Source of the DNA: Roseiconus lacunae
Lineage (GTDB): Bacteria; Planctomycetota; Planctomycetia; Pirellulales; Pirellulaceae
Direction: 5' to 3'
Assembly (NCBI RefSeq): GCF_008312935.1
Contig: NZ_VSZO01000001.1
Location: forward strand, 1-64,000
DNA length: 64,000 nucleotides
Of this stretch, positions 35,670 to 44,893 are shown one piece after another; position 1 is the first letter of the stretch, and each line of letters opens with the position of its first letter. A program made the translations under genes and the position numbers. Below the pieces are notes generated by a model, which worked only from the letters and a program-made list of their open reading frames with translations, ran no database searches and was not told the DNA's origin.

Positions 35670-37957
35670 TCACCGCCCGTTTTAGTCTTCGAGATGTCGT
35701 TTGTCTGGCTACCGGATTGCTCGCGACGGCGATGACACCGCATATCGCGATTGCTCACCAAACGCCAGTTGCATGGCCGACAGAGGATCAATTGCAACGC
35801 GTTCAACCCGCTGTGGGACAATCCATACCAGTCGCTCGCAAGATTGTCACGCACTTTCGTCATCGACTCAATGCGTCACAACTGCATCAACTCGACCACG
35901 TCCGACACCATCTTGAAATGATGAGTCGTGTCGATGCAGGTTATTTGGGAAGCGATCAGCAAAAAACAACGATTTCAAAGGCTCGGTTAGTTGACTACTA
36001 TCGCTGGCGCACCGAGCAAGCTTTGTTCGAAGTCTTGAACCAGCTGACGTCGCCCGACGTAATCGAGTTGGACTTTCGGAACGGACTTCCCCGTCGCTCT
36101 CCCGATGCGAGGATCATGGTCGACGGACAAGATGACATGTTGTTGCTTCGGGTGCGACGCGGAGAAAGTAGCCGAGGGAACACAGTCTCGCCTGATCACC
36201 TCACGGTCGCGACTTGGGATCTGGCCAGTGAACGTCCGCAATCACATTTCGCTATCGACATCGCTGACACGGGCGTAACCTATGCCCTCATCGATCTTCG
36301 TCGTTTGCCCGACGATCAGACCATTTCCCACTTGCGTTTCGTCGACAAAGCAACGGGGGATGATTTACAAACGTTTGCCCTGACGTTGCGTGCGGCGCCC
36401 AAGGGTCACCTGGCGATCGATGTGGTCGATCAAAACGGCCAATCGATACCGGTACTGATGAGTCTTGCGACAGAGGAGGGCGGAAGGCTATGGGAACCGG
36501 CTGAGGCAGTTGATCTGACAACGGTTTTCAATGACATCGTTCCACACCTCAGTTCATCTGGGCGAGGCTACATGTTCTATCTGCCGGGAAAGCGAAGGGG
36601 CAGGTATTGGGTCGTCAGGCCGCCGATCGAGATGACGCTGCCGGCCGGACGATGGGACATCAAGGTGTTGCGTGGCCTGGAATTTACGCCGATCAAAAAG
36701 ACCGTGGCCGTCGTCCCCCACGAGTGGACGCGAACAACGCTTCAACCGAAACGCTGGACCGATATGAATCGCCGAGGGTGGTACTCCGGCGATGACCATG
36801 TCCACGCGCAATTAATCAATAGTGAAGACGCTCGCAAGTTGATGGACTACACGCGGGCTGTCGACATCAATGTCGCAAACGTGTTGGAAATGGGCGACGT
36901 GATGCGCACCTACTATCCTCAACGTGGGTTCGGAAAAGACTTTCGAGTTCGAGACCAGAATCACTGGTTGGTCCCCGGTCAGGAAGATCCACGATCAATT
37001 CTCGGTCATGCGATCGGATTAAACCTAAGTTCGAAAGTTCGTGACCTTGACCGCTACCTGTCTAATGAGTGGATTGCCGAACAGATCCATCAGCAAGGCG
37101 GTTTGTATGGTCACACTCACGTCGGCGCCAACGCTTGTTTTGTGCATCGGCAAATGGCCTTGTTCACGCCGTTTGGAATCGTCGATTTCAACAGCATCAT
37201 GCAGGCTCAACTTGGGACTGAACTGTACTACGACTTTCTGAACCTCGGTTTCAAGATGACGGCAACCGCAGGAGCGGACACCCCGTATGGTGGAACGATT
37301 GGTGCCGTCCGAACCTATGCCTACACCGGTGACACCGAGGAATGTTCTCCAGATGCCTGGTTCGCGGCCATCAAACGCGGACGGACCTTTGTTACCAACG
37401 GGCCGATGCTAGACTTTCGAGTCCAAGCGGCGTTGCCCAATGGCGAGGACGCATTGCCCGGCGATGAAATTTGCTCTGACCGAAACCGACGACTGCAGGT
37501 CACCGCCAAAGCCTGGGGTGATGAAGGGGCAGCCGCGCCGGCAAGACTTCGTTTGATCAAACTTGGCGAAGTGGAGCGTGAGGCCGTAGCAAACGAACCC
37601 AATGCAGACTCGCTGAATCTAGACGTGGAAATCGAAGTAGGGCGCGGCTGCTGGATCGCAGCCCACGCCGTTTCCCATGACGGCGCAGAAGCACATACGA
37701 CACCGATCTACCTCACCCGAGAAGGCTACCGCCACTGGGACCGAGATAAAGCCGGGGCTCTGCTGGAAAAGCAATTGAACGTCCTCGAAGAAATTGAATT
37801 CGAAATCTCCAAATCCGAGCGTCTGATCCGGTCCGGTGCCGGGCTGCTCGACTATTGGAATCGCCGTAGCGCCGATCAAGCGGAAGCCGTTCGCAAGAAT
37901 GTTGCCGCGGCGCGGAACGAGTATCGGCGTTTGAAGCAATTGCTCGGCAACGAATAA
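35666..37957 (+). CDS. CehA/McbA-family metallohydrolase, paralogue 4
   Basis: A 763-residue exported paralogue. The N-terminus carries a weak signal segment (VVCLATGLLATAMTPHIAIA). The catalytic domain shows WYSGDDHVHAQ near 377, GLYGHTHVGAN and TATAGADTPYGG near 537, so the metal site looks complete. The first 350 residues include a helical part and a beta-rich part (GRYWVVRPPIEMTLPAGRWD). It ends with the same kind of helical tail as the other copies. GTG 35666 overlaps the stop of paralogue 3 by 4 nt (GTGA), so the active and the altered paralogue are translated together, which would suit a heteromeric enzyme; that is inference. Confidence 0.83.
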   Translation: MITARFSLRDVVCLATGLLATAMTPHIAIAHQTPVAWPTEDQLQRVQPAVGQSIPVARKIVTHFRHRLNASQLHQLDHVRHHLEMMSRVDAGYLGSDQQKTTISKARLVDYYRWRTEQALFEVLNQLTSPDVIELDFRNGLPRRSPDARIMVDGQDDMLLLRVRRGESSRGNTVSPDHLTVATWDLASERPQSHFAIDIADTGVTYALIDLRRLPDDQTISHLRFVDKATGDDLQTFALTLRAAPKGHLAIDVVDQNGQSIPVLMSLATEEGGRLWEPAEAVDLTTVFNDIVPHLSSSGRGYMFYLPGKRRGRYWVVRPPIEMTLPAGRWDIKVLRGLEFTPIKKTVAVVPHEWTRTTLQPKRWTDMNRRGWYSGDDHVHAQLINSEDARKLMDYTRAVDINVANVLEMGDVMRTYYPQRGFGKDFRVRDQNHWLVPGQEDPRSILGHAIGLNLSSKVRDLDRYLSNEWIAEQIHQQGGLYGHTHVGANACFVHRQMALFTPFGIVDFNSIMQAQLGTELYYDFLNLGFKMTATAGADTPYGGTIGAVRTYAYTGDTEECSPDAWFAAIKRGRTFVTNGPMLDFRVQAALPNGEDALPGDEICSDRNRRLQVTAKAWGDEGAAAPARLRLIKLGEVEREAVANEPNADSLNLDVEIEVGRGCWIAAHAVSHDGAEAHTTPIYLTREGYRHWDRDKAGALLEKQLNVLEEIEFEISKSERLIRSGAGLLDYWNRRSADQAEAVRKNVAAARNEYRRLKQLLGNE

Positions 37958-38816
37958 GCTCTGTTGCTGCGGCGCCAGTCGGTGCGGGGGGACGCCCGGC
38001 ATGCAGTGTTGGGGGAACACCGTTTCGGATGCATCGCAACCTCACATGCGGCAGCTTTGGTCTAGCTCTAGAAGTGTTAATAAATAGTCGGTCGCTTTCC
38101 TTAAGGCGCACCGATCTTCTACTATGCGAACCCCGATCCCTGCGCAATTGTGACCATTGCTGCATGCAAGCGAACTCTTAAGGCTTCTAGATGAGGGGGG
38201 ACGCTACCTCATAAGATTATGTTCTTGATAAAACCGGCGAGTCCCCAATTTGGGACCAAACGTGCTATTGCTTAGCTACGCCTCTTATGGGGGTTTCGAC
38301 TTAGATTCGGCATTAGAAAGACGTCAAAATACTTTCCCATAGGTTTGACGGTTCGTCCCATGTTCATGACGTCATTCAGAGCCGATCAGGGAACCAGCAT
38401 CAACCTACTTTCGACCGACCATGCTGGCCAAATCCCCCTGAATTGACCGGTCGTCATAGCACTGGTCCGCCGCCAACGCGTGCGTCGCGCGGTATTTGGA
38501 AAGACGCTCAATCGGCACGATTGCCCGTTGGGTGCGTTCGATGTGGCAAGAGCCAAAGTGCGACTTACATTAAAGAACGATCAAAACTTCATCAGTCACT
38601 CTTCATGACTGTCACGCCTGGGTAATCGAAGGCACCCAGGTGGAGATCGTTGGTTGCAGAATACCTACGGTTTATAAGTAATGAAGGAAATTTGGCACTA
38701 CACTAAATTCAGATAAGGGTTTAGTGTGGCGACGTTAATGCGTGCTTACCCACCTCATTCTCGACCAAGCAGGTTCGAGGTTTGATGAGGACATTTTTTT
38801 CCAGGAGATGAATTGA
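37958..38816. other. Long gene-free stretch before DUF1559 copy 2
   Basis: These 859 bases hold no convincing gene. One short frame at 38443-38625 has no recognisable domain. A hairpin lies at 38700-38727, and AGGAGATG just before 38817 is the ribosome binding site of the DUF1559 gene. The base composition looks more mixed and less codon-biased than in the flanking genes. A promoter, a leader RNA or a decayed gene could be here; I see no clear sign of which. Confidence 0.5.
38700..38727. other. Hairpin in the leader of DUF1559 copy 2
   Basis: ACACTAAA pairs with TTTAGTGT across a 12-nt loop. It lies 90 nt before the DUF1559 start, in a position where a leader-RNA structure or a protein-binding palindrome could act. 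No T run follows, so it is not a typical terminator. Confidence 0.4.
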
Positions 38817-40043
38817 ATGCGAAGAAGTACTGAGAGAGGTTTCACCTTGGTGGAACTACTCGTCGTGATTGCCATTATCGGCATCCTTGTGGGGCTGCTT
38901 TTGCCGGCCGTTCAGGCGGCTCGGGAAGCGGCACGCCGGATGAGCTGCAGCAATAATTTCAAGCAAATTGGTTTGGCAATTCACAACTATCACTCCGCCT
39001 ACAAGCAGATCCCTATGCATGGCGCGGGGACTGATGACAAGACTGACAACGCCCAAAATTGGTGGACCAGCTATAACACCAACAATCACTGGCGGTTGAG
39101 CTCACTTGTCGCGATGACACCCTTCATCGAACAGCAAGGGTTGTGGGATTCGATCACCAACCCGAACGCGGAGCGAACCGATGGCAACACCGGTGCCGCG
39201 ATCGGAACGCCGACGGCACCTTGGCCGCCGATGGGTCCAACCCCCCAAAATATCCAGTACATTCCATGGGCGACAGAGCTTCCGACACTGCGCTGTCCCA
39301 GTGACCCTGGAACTGGGTTGCCTGGCCTCGGGCGGTCGAACTACGCCTCCTGCATGGGGGATTCGTTCTGGCGCGCACAGCACGGTGACTTAGATCCCGA
39401 TGTCGGGCCGACCAATGCCGGCTACGCCCAAGAATCTCGTGCCGCCAACCGTGGATTCTTCGTTCGTCACAAGGCGATGAAATTCCGTGACATCCTGGAC
39501 GGTCTCTCCAACACCGTGGCGATGATGGAAATTGCGACCGACCTCGGAGATTTTGATACCCGAACGATTGGGAAGATTCACCCCAGCGGTCAGTCGGCTC
39601 AAACACAAATTCGTGACAATCCAAATCTGTGTCGCGAAGATCCCACAATGGTCGACCCGGAGCGTCCCCTGTTCTGGACGGGCGGTAGCATGGAAGGTGC
39701 CTCCAAAGGTCGCGGACTCCGCTGGGCCGACGATCAATTGATGCAGTCGATGGCTTTCACCATCCACCCGCCGAACAAGCCCGTTTGTATTCCTCACGAT
39801 TCAAATGGTCCTTCGATCGCAGGCGGCTCGAGCCGGCACCAAGGCGGTATTCACGTCTTGATGGGTGACGGTGCGGTGACTTTCATCACCGATTCCATCG
39901 AAGCTGGGAACCAGAACAACCCGGTTGTATTTATCAACGGCACCGCCGCGAACAAGAACGTTCCCGGATCGCAAAGCCCGTTCGGCTTGTGGGGGGCTTT
40001 GGGAAGCCGCGCCGCTAAAGAAGTGATCGATGAAGCACTCTAA
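38817..40043 (+). CDS. DUF1559 pseudopilin-like protein with H-X9-DG motif, copy 2
   Basis: A 408-residue protein with the prepilin-like start [20 protein letters not shown], then [19 protein letters not shown] and, near the end, HQGGIHVLMGDG. It is closely similar to the copies at 27102 and 43588, especially in the first 60 residues and in the closing SQSPFGLWGALGSRAAKEVI. ATG 38817 is preceded by AGGAGATG. It stands alone: the CehA-type genes end about 860 nt upstream, and a strong terminator follows 64 nt after its stop. Unlike the other two copies, it has no lipoprotein gene behind it on the same strand; the nearest one is convergent. Confidence 0.92.
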   Translation: MRRSTERGFTLVELLVVIAIIGILVGLLLPAVQAAREAARRMSCSNNFKQIGLAIHNYHSAYKQIPMHGAGTDDKTDNAQNWWTSYNTNNHWRLSSLVAMTPFIEQQGLWDSITNPNAERTDGNTGAAIGTPTAPWPPMGPTPQNIQYIPWATELPTLRCPSDPGTGLPGLGRSNYASCMGDSFWRAQHGDLDPDVGPTNAGYAQESRAANRGFFVRHKAMKFRDILDGLSNTVAMMEIATDLGDFDTRTIGKIHPSGQSAQTQIRDNPNLCREDPTMVDPERPLFWTGGSMEGASKGRGLRWADDQLMQSMAFTIHPPNKPVCIPHDSNGPSIAGGSSRHQGGIHVLMGDGAVTFITDSIEAGNQNNPVVFINGTAANKNVPGSQSPFGLWGALGSRAAKEVIDEAL

Positions 40044-40106
40044 GTTGCGTCTTTGCGAAATCAGGTTCAGTTAAACCTGGCCCGATTTAGCGACTATCTT
40101 TCAACG

Positions 40107-40142
40107 AAAACAGCCCCTGAGATAATTCTCAGGGGCTGTTTT
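40107..40142. terminator. Strong bidirectional intrinsic terminator
   Basis: AAAACAGCCCCTGAGA pairs with TCTCAGGGGCTGTTTT, with a 4-nt loop, and has A and T runs on the two sides. It ends DUF1559 copy 2 on the plus strand and could also end the convergent small lipoprotein gene at 40330-40506. Confidence 0.92.
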
Positions 40143-40329
40143 CATTTGTCGGCTGCAGGGTCAGCATTGGTCCGAGGCCGAATCAACGCGGTTGTTGGAT
40201 TCATCAGAATGCTGATTCAAAAAATCGCTACGCCACGGTCGCCACGTAATGGGGTGGTGACTCAATGGGATGGCGGCGCAGTATCGCGGACGACCAAGAA
40301 GTGGTGACTAAACCGCTTCTTTGGGGCAA

Positions 40330-40506
40330 TCACTGAGCGCCTTCCATCGCCTTCGATGCGGCCTTTTCCTCATCTGCGATCATTTGTTCATATTCAGCAA
40401 TCGCGTCGGCATCGCCGCTGTCGACAACTGCTTCTGATTCACCGGAACCACAACCGATGAGCAACGCGGGAACGATCAAGAACAACAATGCAAAAATACG
40501 ACGCAT
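40330..40506 (-). CDS. Small acidic lipoprotein (58 residues)
   Basis: A short gene read from ATG 40506 to a TGA at 40330. The product begins MRRIFALLFLIVPALLIGCG, a clean lipoprotein signal with Cys at 19, followed by an acidic tail with IAEYEQMIADEEKAA. The tail resembles the 66-residue lipoprotein at 44894 (FAQYEADLAAVTAAED), which follows DUF1559 copy 3. TAGGAAA about 6 nt before the ATG is a fair ribosome binding site. It is convergent with DUF1559 copy 2, and both end at the shared terminator. The function is unknown; it may be a surface-anchored helper of the DUF1559 proteins. Confidence 0.8.
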   Translation of the reverse strand: MRRIFALLFLIVPALLIGCGSGESEAVVDSGDADAIAEYEQMIADEEKAASKAMEGAQ

Positions 40507-40938
40507 GGAATTTCCTAGCTTTGATGGGGAACGTGGATTCTGAAGCGATCAAGACGTCAACCTGACGCGCTGGTGATCACGGGCAACTGGTCGTTTGAAG
40601 ATTCATACGGATCTCCCGTTTGCTTCATCAAAGGAACCATACGGCAATTACAAGCTCCAAGAGTTGCCACGCCTTCGGCGTACGATGTCTCCGGAACGGG
40701 ATGCCGCAAACCGCGGGCCTCAGAGTCCGCAGGTCGTTGAGTAATTTACCATGTGATGATTTTTTTCCATCCCCTCTTTTCTTCGTGGTCGATGGACAAT
40801 GCGGCCGGTAGGAATCGCACGTCATCCGCACCATGGGGTGGGAGTTGTTACCATAGGCCAACCGGTCGAACGCAATCCTTTCAAGGAATCTAGCACTGAC
40901 CACCCCCTCCAGCCCTCCCTCCCCGAGACTGTCCTTCC
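40507..40938. other. Gene-poor stretch, possible dispersed repeat
   Basis: No convincing gene is seen in these 432 bases. Opposed short frames cover 40620-40811 and 40628-40903, which usually marks a structured non-coding element. A small palindrome ACGCCTTCGGCGT lies near 40668. From memory, peptides like FRRHRTPKAWQLL in this frame recur in Rhodopirellula intergenic regions, which would make it a dispersed repeat; this is not checked here. The promoters of the lipoprotein gene (minus strand) and of the BNR gene (plus strand) should also lie in this stretch. Confidence 0.45.
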
Positions 40939-42381
40939 ATGACGCTACGCCGATTGAAACTGACCAGACTGAGTCAATCCGTTGAGAGTCAACCCGGCCT
41001 AAGCCGACCCGCGGGCACTTGTTTGCTCTCGCTTGTCTTCGGAGCCAGTTGTTTGATTTGCATTGCCCCGAAGGTCGACGCCCAGACTGTTACGGTGGAG
41101 TCCGTTTTGGGGGATACCTCGATGCCCGCATCGAGTGCCGTCTCTCAGGTATTTCCATATGGCATCACAGGCAAGACACCGCCTTCATTGACGAAGGTTA
41201 ACTTCAAGGGGCAGAAGCCTTATCACAAGCACCGTATCAACCTGCGACTCTTTCAGGGCTGCCCTCAGGTCGAGGTCTCCGACGGCGGTCGACTTTGGGC
41301 GACTTGGTTCGGCTCAAACATCCAAGCCGAACGTGCGCCCTTCCATCAAGATCAATTCTCGGTCATCTCGACGTCAGCCGACGGTGGTAAAACTTGGAAA
41401 GAGGTTTTCATTTTCGATCCGAGTGATCTTCTCGGAGGCGGAGCTTCTGATCCGTTGTTATGGAAAGACGCCAAAGGCAACGTCCGCTTCGTCGCCCTTC
41501 GCAATATCGACTTCAAGGGGAAAGACGACTTCGCAACGTCGGCTTGGGAGTTCACGATGCTTGATCCCGAAGACGAGCATACCGCTTGGTCAGAGCCGCG
41601 GCTGTTAGGCAATAAAAACATGTCCGTCATGAAGCCTTTGATCTTTCCCGATGGGACGATCATGCGATCGATGGACGATTTCAAATTGGTAGGAAAGCCT
41701 GACCAAGTGCGAATTCGGTTTTTGAAAGAAGACGCCGACGGAGAGCCAATGTTTGTCTCGCAGTTGCCCGTCGACAACGATGCCGGATTTGCCGAACAGA
41801 TGCCAATCATTCGGAAAGACGGGAGCTTGTTTACGTTTTACCGCGCCAAAAACGGACAGAAGTTTGCAGAGTCGTTCGACGGTGGACGGACCTGGAAACT
41901 GGGCGGTTACTACCCGATGCAGTTTTCGGTCAACACCAAATGCATCCTTAAAACGCTACCTTCGGGGAGAGTCTTGTTGGTCGCCAACGATGTCCAGTTA
42001 AGGCACGATGGCGGCAAGCGCGTCTATCTTTATACGGACGAGAACGGCCGCGAACGCGAACTGAAAACGAACCGAACGGTACGGACTCGGATGACCGCTT
42101 ATCTGAGTGATGACGACGGCAAGACTTTTCCGCACAAGCTGTTGTTATGCGACGACGGGCAAATCAGCTACCCGTCTGCAACGCTGGGGAACGACGACGC
42201 GATCTACATCGTCTACGATCAGGGCCGTGGTGTGATCGGGCAGCATACGATTTTTCTGTCAAAGGTCACTGAAAAAGACATTTTGAACGGTAAGCTGATC
42301 AGCGGCGAGAGCTTTTTGAACAACGTCGTCAGCCGTCCGAGTGACGATGGCGGAGGACGCCGCGAAGGCGACAAAATTTAG
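40939..42381 (+). CDS. Secreted BNR/sialidase-type protein
   Basis: A 480-residue exported protein with a six-bladed-propeller look, like exo-sialidases of family GH33 and related enzymes. A hydrophobic signal segment lies near 27-45 (GTCLLSLVFGASCLICIA). Asp-box motifs are visible: SADGGKTWKEVF, SFDGGRTWKLGG and SDDDGKTFPHKL. RLFQGCPQVEVSDGGRLWAT fits the first blade. The catalytic Arg triad and Tyr/Glu pair of true sialidases cannot be confirmed by eye, so it could act on another sugar. It is followed by an SDR dehydrogenase gene 66 nt later, a common pairing in sugar-use loci. Confidence 0.8.
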   Translation: MTLRRLKLTRLSQSVESQPGLSRPAGTCLLSLVFGASCLICIAPKVDAQTVTVESVLGDTSMPASSAVSQVFPYGITGKTPPSLTKVNFKGQKPYHKHRINLRLFQGCPQVEVSDGGRLWATWFGSNIQAERAPFHQDQFSVISTSADGGKTWKEVFIFDPSDLLGGGASDPLLWKDAKGNVRFVALRNIDFKGKDDFATSAWEFTMLDPEDEHTAWSEPRLLGNKNMSVMKPLIFPDGTIMRSMDDFKLVGKPDQVRIRFLKEDADGEPMFVSQLPVDNDAGFAEQMPIIRKDGSLFTFYRAKNGQKFAESFDGGRTWKLGGYYPMQFSVNTKCILKTLPSGRVLLVANDVQLRHDGGKRVYLYTDENGRERELKTNRTVRTRMTAYLSDDDGKTFPHKLLLCDDGQISYPSATLGNDDAIYIVYDQGRGVIGQHTIFLSKVTEKDILNGKLISGESFLNNVVSRPSDDGGGRREGDKI

Positions 42382-42447
42382 TGCCGCGAAAACCCACGAC
42401 CTGAAGTTGAAATTGCCTCTTCAAAACCCTACCCGCAAGGACACGCG

Positions 42448-43227
42448 ATGACACGCTGGCCAGGACTTTCGCAATTTGAGTTGACCGACAATGTCGCCAT
42501 CGTCACTGGCGGTTCGAAGGGGCTTGGTGAAGCGATTGCCGCCGGTCTGGCCTCGGCCGGATCGAACGTTCTGTTGGTCAGTCGACATGAAGATGAAGCA
42601 CAGGCAGCGGCGGCTAAGATCAGCGACGAATACCCGGTTAAGTCGATCGGGATTGCTGCGGACGTGACTTCCGAATCTGACGTAACACGGATGGTCGAAT
42701 TTGCCGATGCCGAATTTGGTCGTATCGATACGTTGATCAACAATGCGGGGATCAATATCCGCGGTCCGATCGATCAACTTTCACTCGATGACTTTCGGAA
42801 AGTTCAGCAAGTCAACGTCGATGCGTTGTGGCTGTGCGCCAAACACGTGACGCCGATCATGAAACGTCAGCGATGCGGGCGGATTATCAATTTGGCGAGC
42901 ACGTTGGGCCTCGTCGGTTTGGCGAATCGGACACCTTACGCGGCAAGCAAAGGCGCGGTCGTTAACTTGACCCGAGCCCTTGCGATCGAACTCGCCGCCG
43001 ATCACATCACGGTCAATGCGATCTGCCCGGGACCATTTCTCACACCGATGAATCTTCCGATCGCTGAAACGGAAGAAGCGAAGCAGTTCATCGTCGGTGC
43101 GACTGCGCTTCAGCGATGGGGCGAACTGAATGAGATCCAGGGCGCAGCGATCTTTCTCGCCAGCTCGGCGTCAAGCTACGTGACCGGAAGCATGCTCACC
43201 GTCGACGGAGGCTGGACGGCGCATTAG
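42448..43227 (+). CDS. SDR-family dehydrogenase
   Basis: A 259-residue NAD(P)-dependent short-chain dehydrogenase, probably cytosolic. The cofactor loop is VTGGSKGLGEAIA, followed by INNAGIN. The catalytic YAASKGA with Tyr and Lys is at about 160, with the Ser in INLASTLG. ICPGPFLTPMN and the C-terminal SSASSYVTGSMLTVDGGW are typical of the classical type. Relatives include gluconate 5-dehydrogenase and other sugar-acid enzymes, which fits the neighbouring BNR and rhamnogalacturonan lyase genes, but the substrate is not set by sequence. CGCAAGGACACGCG precedes ATG 42448 and contains an AAGGA ribosome binding site 8-9 nt upstream. Confidence 0.9.
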   Translation: MTRWPGLSQFELTDNVAIVTGGSKGLGEAIAAGLASAGSNVLLVSRHEDEAQAAAAKISDEYPVKSIGIAADVTSESDVTRMVEFADAEFGRIDTLINNAGINIRGPIDQLSLDDFRKVQQVNVDALWLCAKHVTPIMKRQRCGRIINLASTLGLVGLANRTPYAASKGAVVNLTRALAIELAADHITVNAICPGPFLTPMNLPIAETEEAKQFIVGATALQRWGELNEIQGAAIFLASSASSYVTGSMLTVDGGWTAH

Positions 43228-43587
43228 CCCTTCATCCATCGAACACCTGAGAGTGGACGGCGATCGATTGGGCTACAAGCCGCCGTTGGGATTCGCTTTT
43301 CGTGCGAGCACTGGACCAATGAGCACCGGTCGGGTGCAACCTCGGTGAACCAACGTTCTTGTTTAGGCAAGCGAGGCAAGTTGCAGTGCGGTTTCCTTAG
43401 TGTGAGCCATGAAATTTGGTTGTTCGCCGGGTGGGGCAGTGATAGCCTCGAGGGTGTGTCAGGTTGCCCTGACGTCCCTTAGTGACGCTCGATCGGTGCC
43501 TTCGGTTCCGTTGAGGTAACTTTGCTGATGTTTGATCGTTGGTGGCCTTGATGCGATTCCGAACTCATTTGTGGGGTGGAGATTGCA
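43228..43587. other. Gene-free stretch before DUF1559 copy 3
   Basis: These 360 bases show no supported gene or strong hairpin. The end holds the GGAG ribosome binding site (43578-43581) of the next gene. The promoter of the DUF1559 and lipoprotein pair should lie here. Confidence 0.45.
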
Positions 43588-44808
43588 ATGAAATGTTCGA
43601 AACGGACGGGTGGCTTTACGTTGGTCGAGCTTCTGGTGGTGATCGCGATCATTGGAATTTTGGTCGGATTGCTGCTCCCAGCAGTCCAAGCAGCCCGTGA
43701 AGCGGCGCGGCGAATGAGTTGTAGCAACAACTTCAAGCAGATCGGCTTGGCGATGCACAACTATCATTCGACGTACAAGGAAGCACCGCGGCACGGCACA
43801 GGGACACAGCCCAATCCGCCAGACGCTTGGTACCGCACGTCGACCATGGGCAATCGGTTCCGCCTCAATGCGCTCGTGTCGATGGTGCCGTTTATCGAAC
43901 AGCAGGCGTTGTGGGATCACATCGCCAATCCCAGTTTGACACGGACTGACGGCGGTACGCAGGATCCACCCTGGCCGCCGATGGGGCCGACACCGGATCA
44001 GATTCAATACATTCCGTGGGTCAATGAGATCCCCACCTTTCGCTGTCCCAGTGATCCCGGGATCGGCTTGCCTGCCTTGGGGCGAACCAACTATGCGGCC
44101 TGCCTGGGTGATTCGATATGGCTCTTACACGTCGCCCCTTACAACAACGACCGCACCGCGATCACCAACGGTCGCGCCCGTCATGCGCGAGCTGCCCACC
44201 GTGGTTTCTTCAAGCCGTTTCAGGATTCAAAATTTCGCGACACGCTGGACGGTCTATCGAACACCATCGCAATGGGCGAGATTATTACGGCACTTCAAGA
44301 CGGTGACATTCGTGGCAATGGTGTCGCCACCAACGGCGGTAACTCGGGACCGTTCGGGCTGGCTGCCTTGCGAGACAATCCTTCGATTTGTACCGACAAC
44401 GGATACATCAACCCTGAACGCCCTCGTTTTTGGCTACCGGAATTTCAGCAAAAGAATCGCCGTAACTTTGCCCGCGGCCACCGATGGGCGAGTGTCTATC
44501 CGTTGATGTCGGGCGTCACGACGATCTTGCCGCCGAATCGCGAAGCCTGCGGTCGTTACAACGCGTTGGGCACGACGTTGGTCGCACCACCATCGAGTCG
44601 TCACCAGGGAGGGGCGCACGTTTTAATGGGGGACGGTGCGGTCGTCTTTATGACGGACTCGGTCGAAGCGGGCGATGCACGGGCTCCGATGGTGTGGCTG
44701 AACGGTACCGGAGAAGCGATGCCAGGGTCGCCAAGTCCCTATGGGCTCTGGGGCGCGCTTGGCACACGAGCAAGCAACGAAGTGATTGACGAGCAACTCA
44801 ATCAATGA
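43588..44808 (+). CDS. DUF1559 pseudopilin-like protein with H-X9-DG motif, copy 3
   Basis: A 406-residue protein with the same plan as the copies at 27102 and 38817: prepilin-like [38 protein letters not shown], and [12 protein letters not shown] near the end. ATG 43588 is chosen because GGAG sits 6 nt upstream; the GTG at 43576 lies within or before that site. The 66-residue lipoprotein gene follows 85 nt later on the same strand, so the two are probably one unit. The three copies differ mostly in their middle parts, as expected for proteins that share an assembly route but have different exposed surfaces. Confidence 0.92.
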   Translation: MKCSKRTGGFTLVELLVVIAIIGILVGLLLPAVQAAREAARRMSCSNNFKQIGLAMHNYHSTYKEAPRHGTGTQPNPPDAWYRTSTMGNRFRLNALVSMVPFIEQQALWDHIANPSLTRTDGGTQDPPWPPMGPTPDQIQYIPWVNEIPTFRCPSDPGIGLPALGRTNYAACLGDSIWLLHVAPYNNDRTAITNGRARHARAAHRGFFKPFQDSKFRDTLDGLSNTIAMGEIITALQDGDIRGNGVATNGGNSGPFGLAALRDNPSICTDNGYINPERPRFWLPEFQQKNRRNFARGHRWASVYPLMSGVTTILPPNREACGRYNALGTTLVAPPSSRHQGGAHVLMGDGAVVFMTDSVEAGDARAPMVWLNGTGEAMPGSPSPYGLWGALGTRASNEVIDEQLNQ

Positions 44809-44893
44809 CGCGTCCATCATAGTTCACCGCTTTCGCCGCTCGCGGTCACAATCGCGGCGGCCCCTAATTCACCATCATCCGCTACGCTTTCCA

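Noticed and set aside
38443-38625. A 60-codon frame in the long gap
   Set aside because: No ribosome binding site, no domain and mixed composition; it is more likely a chance frame.
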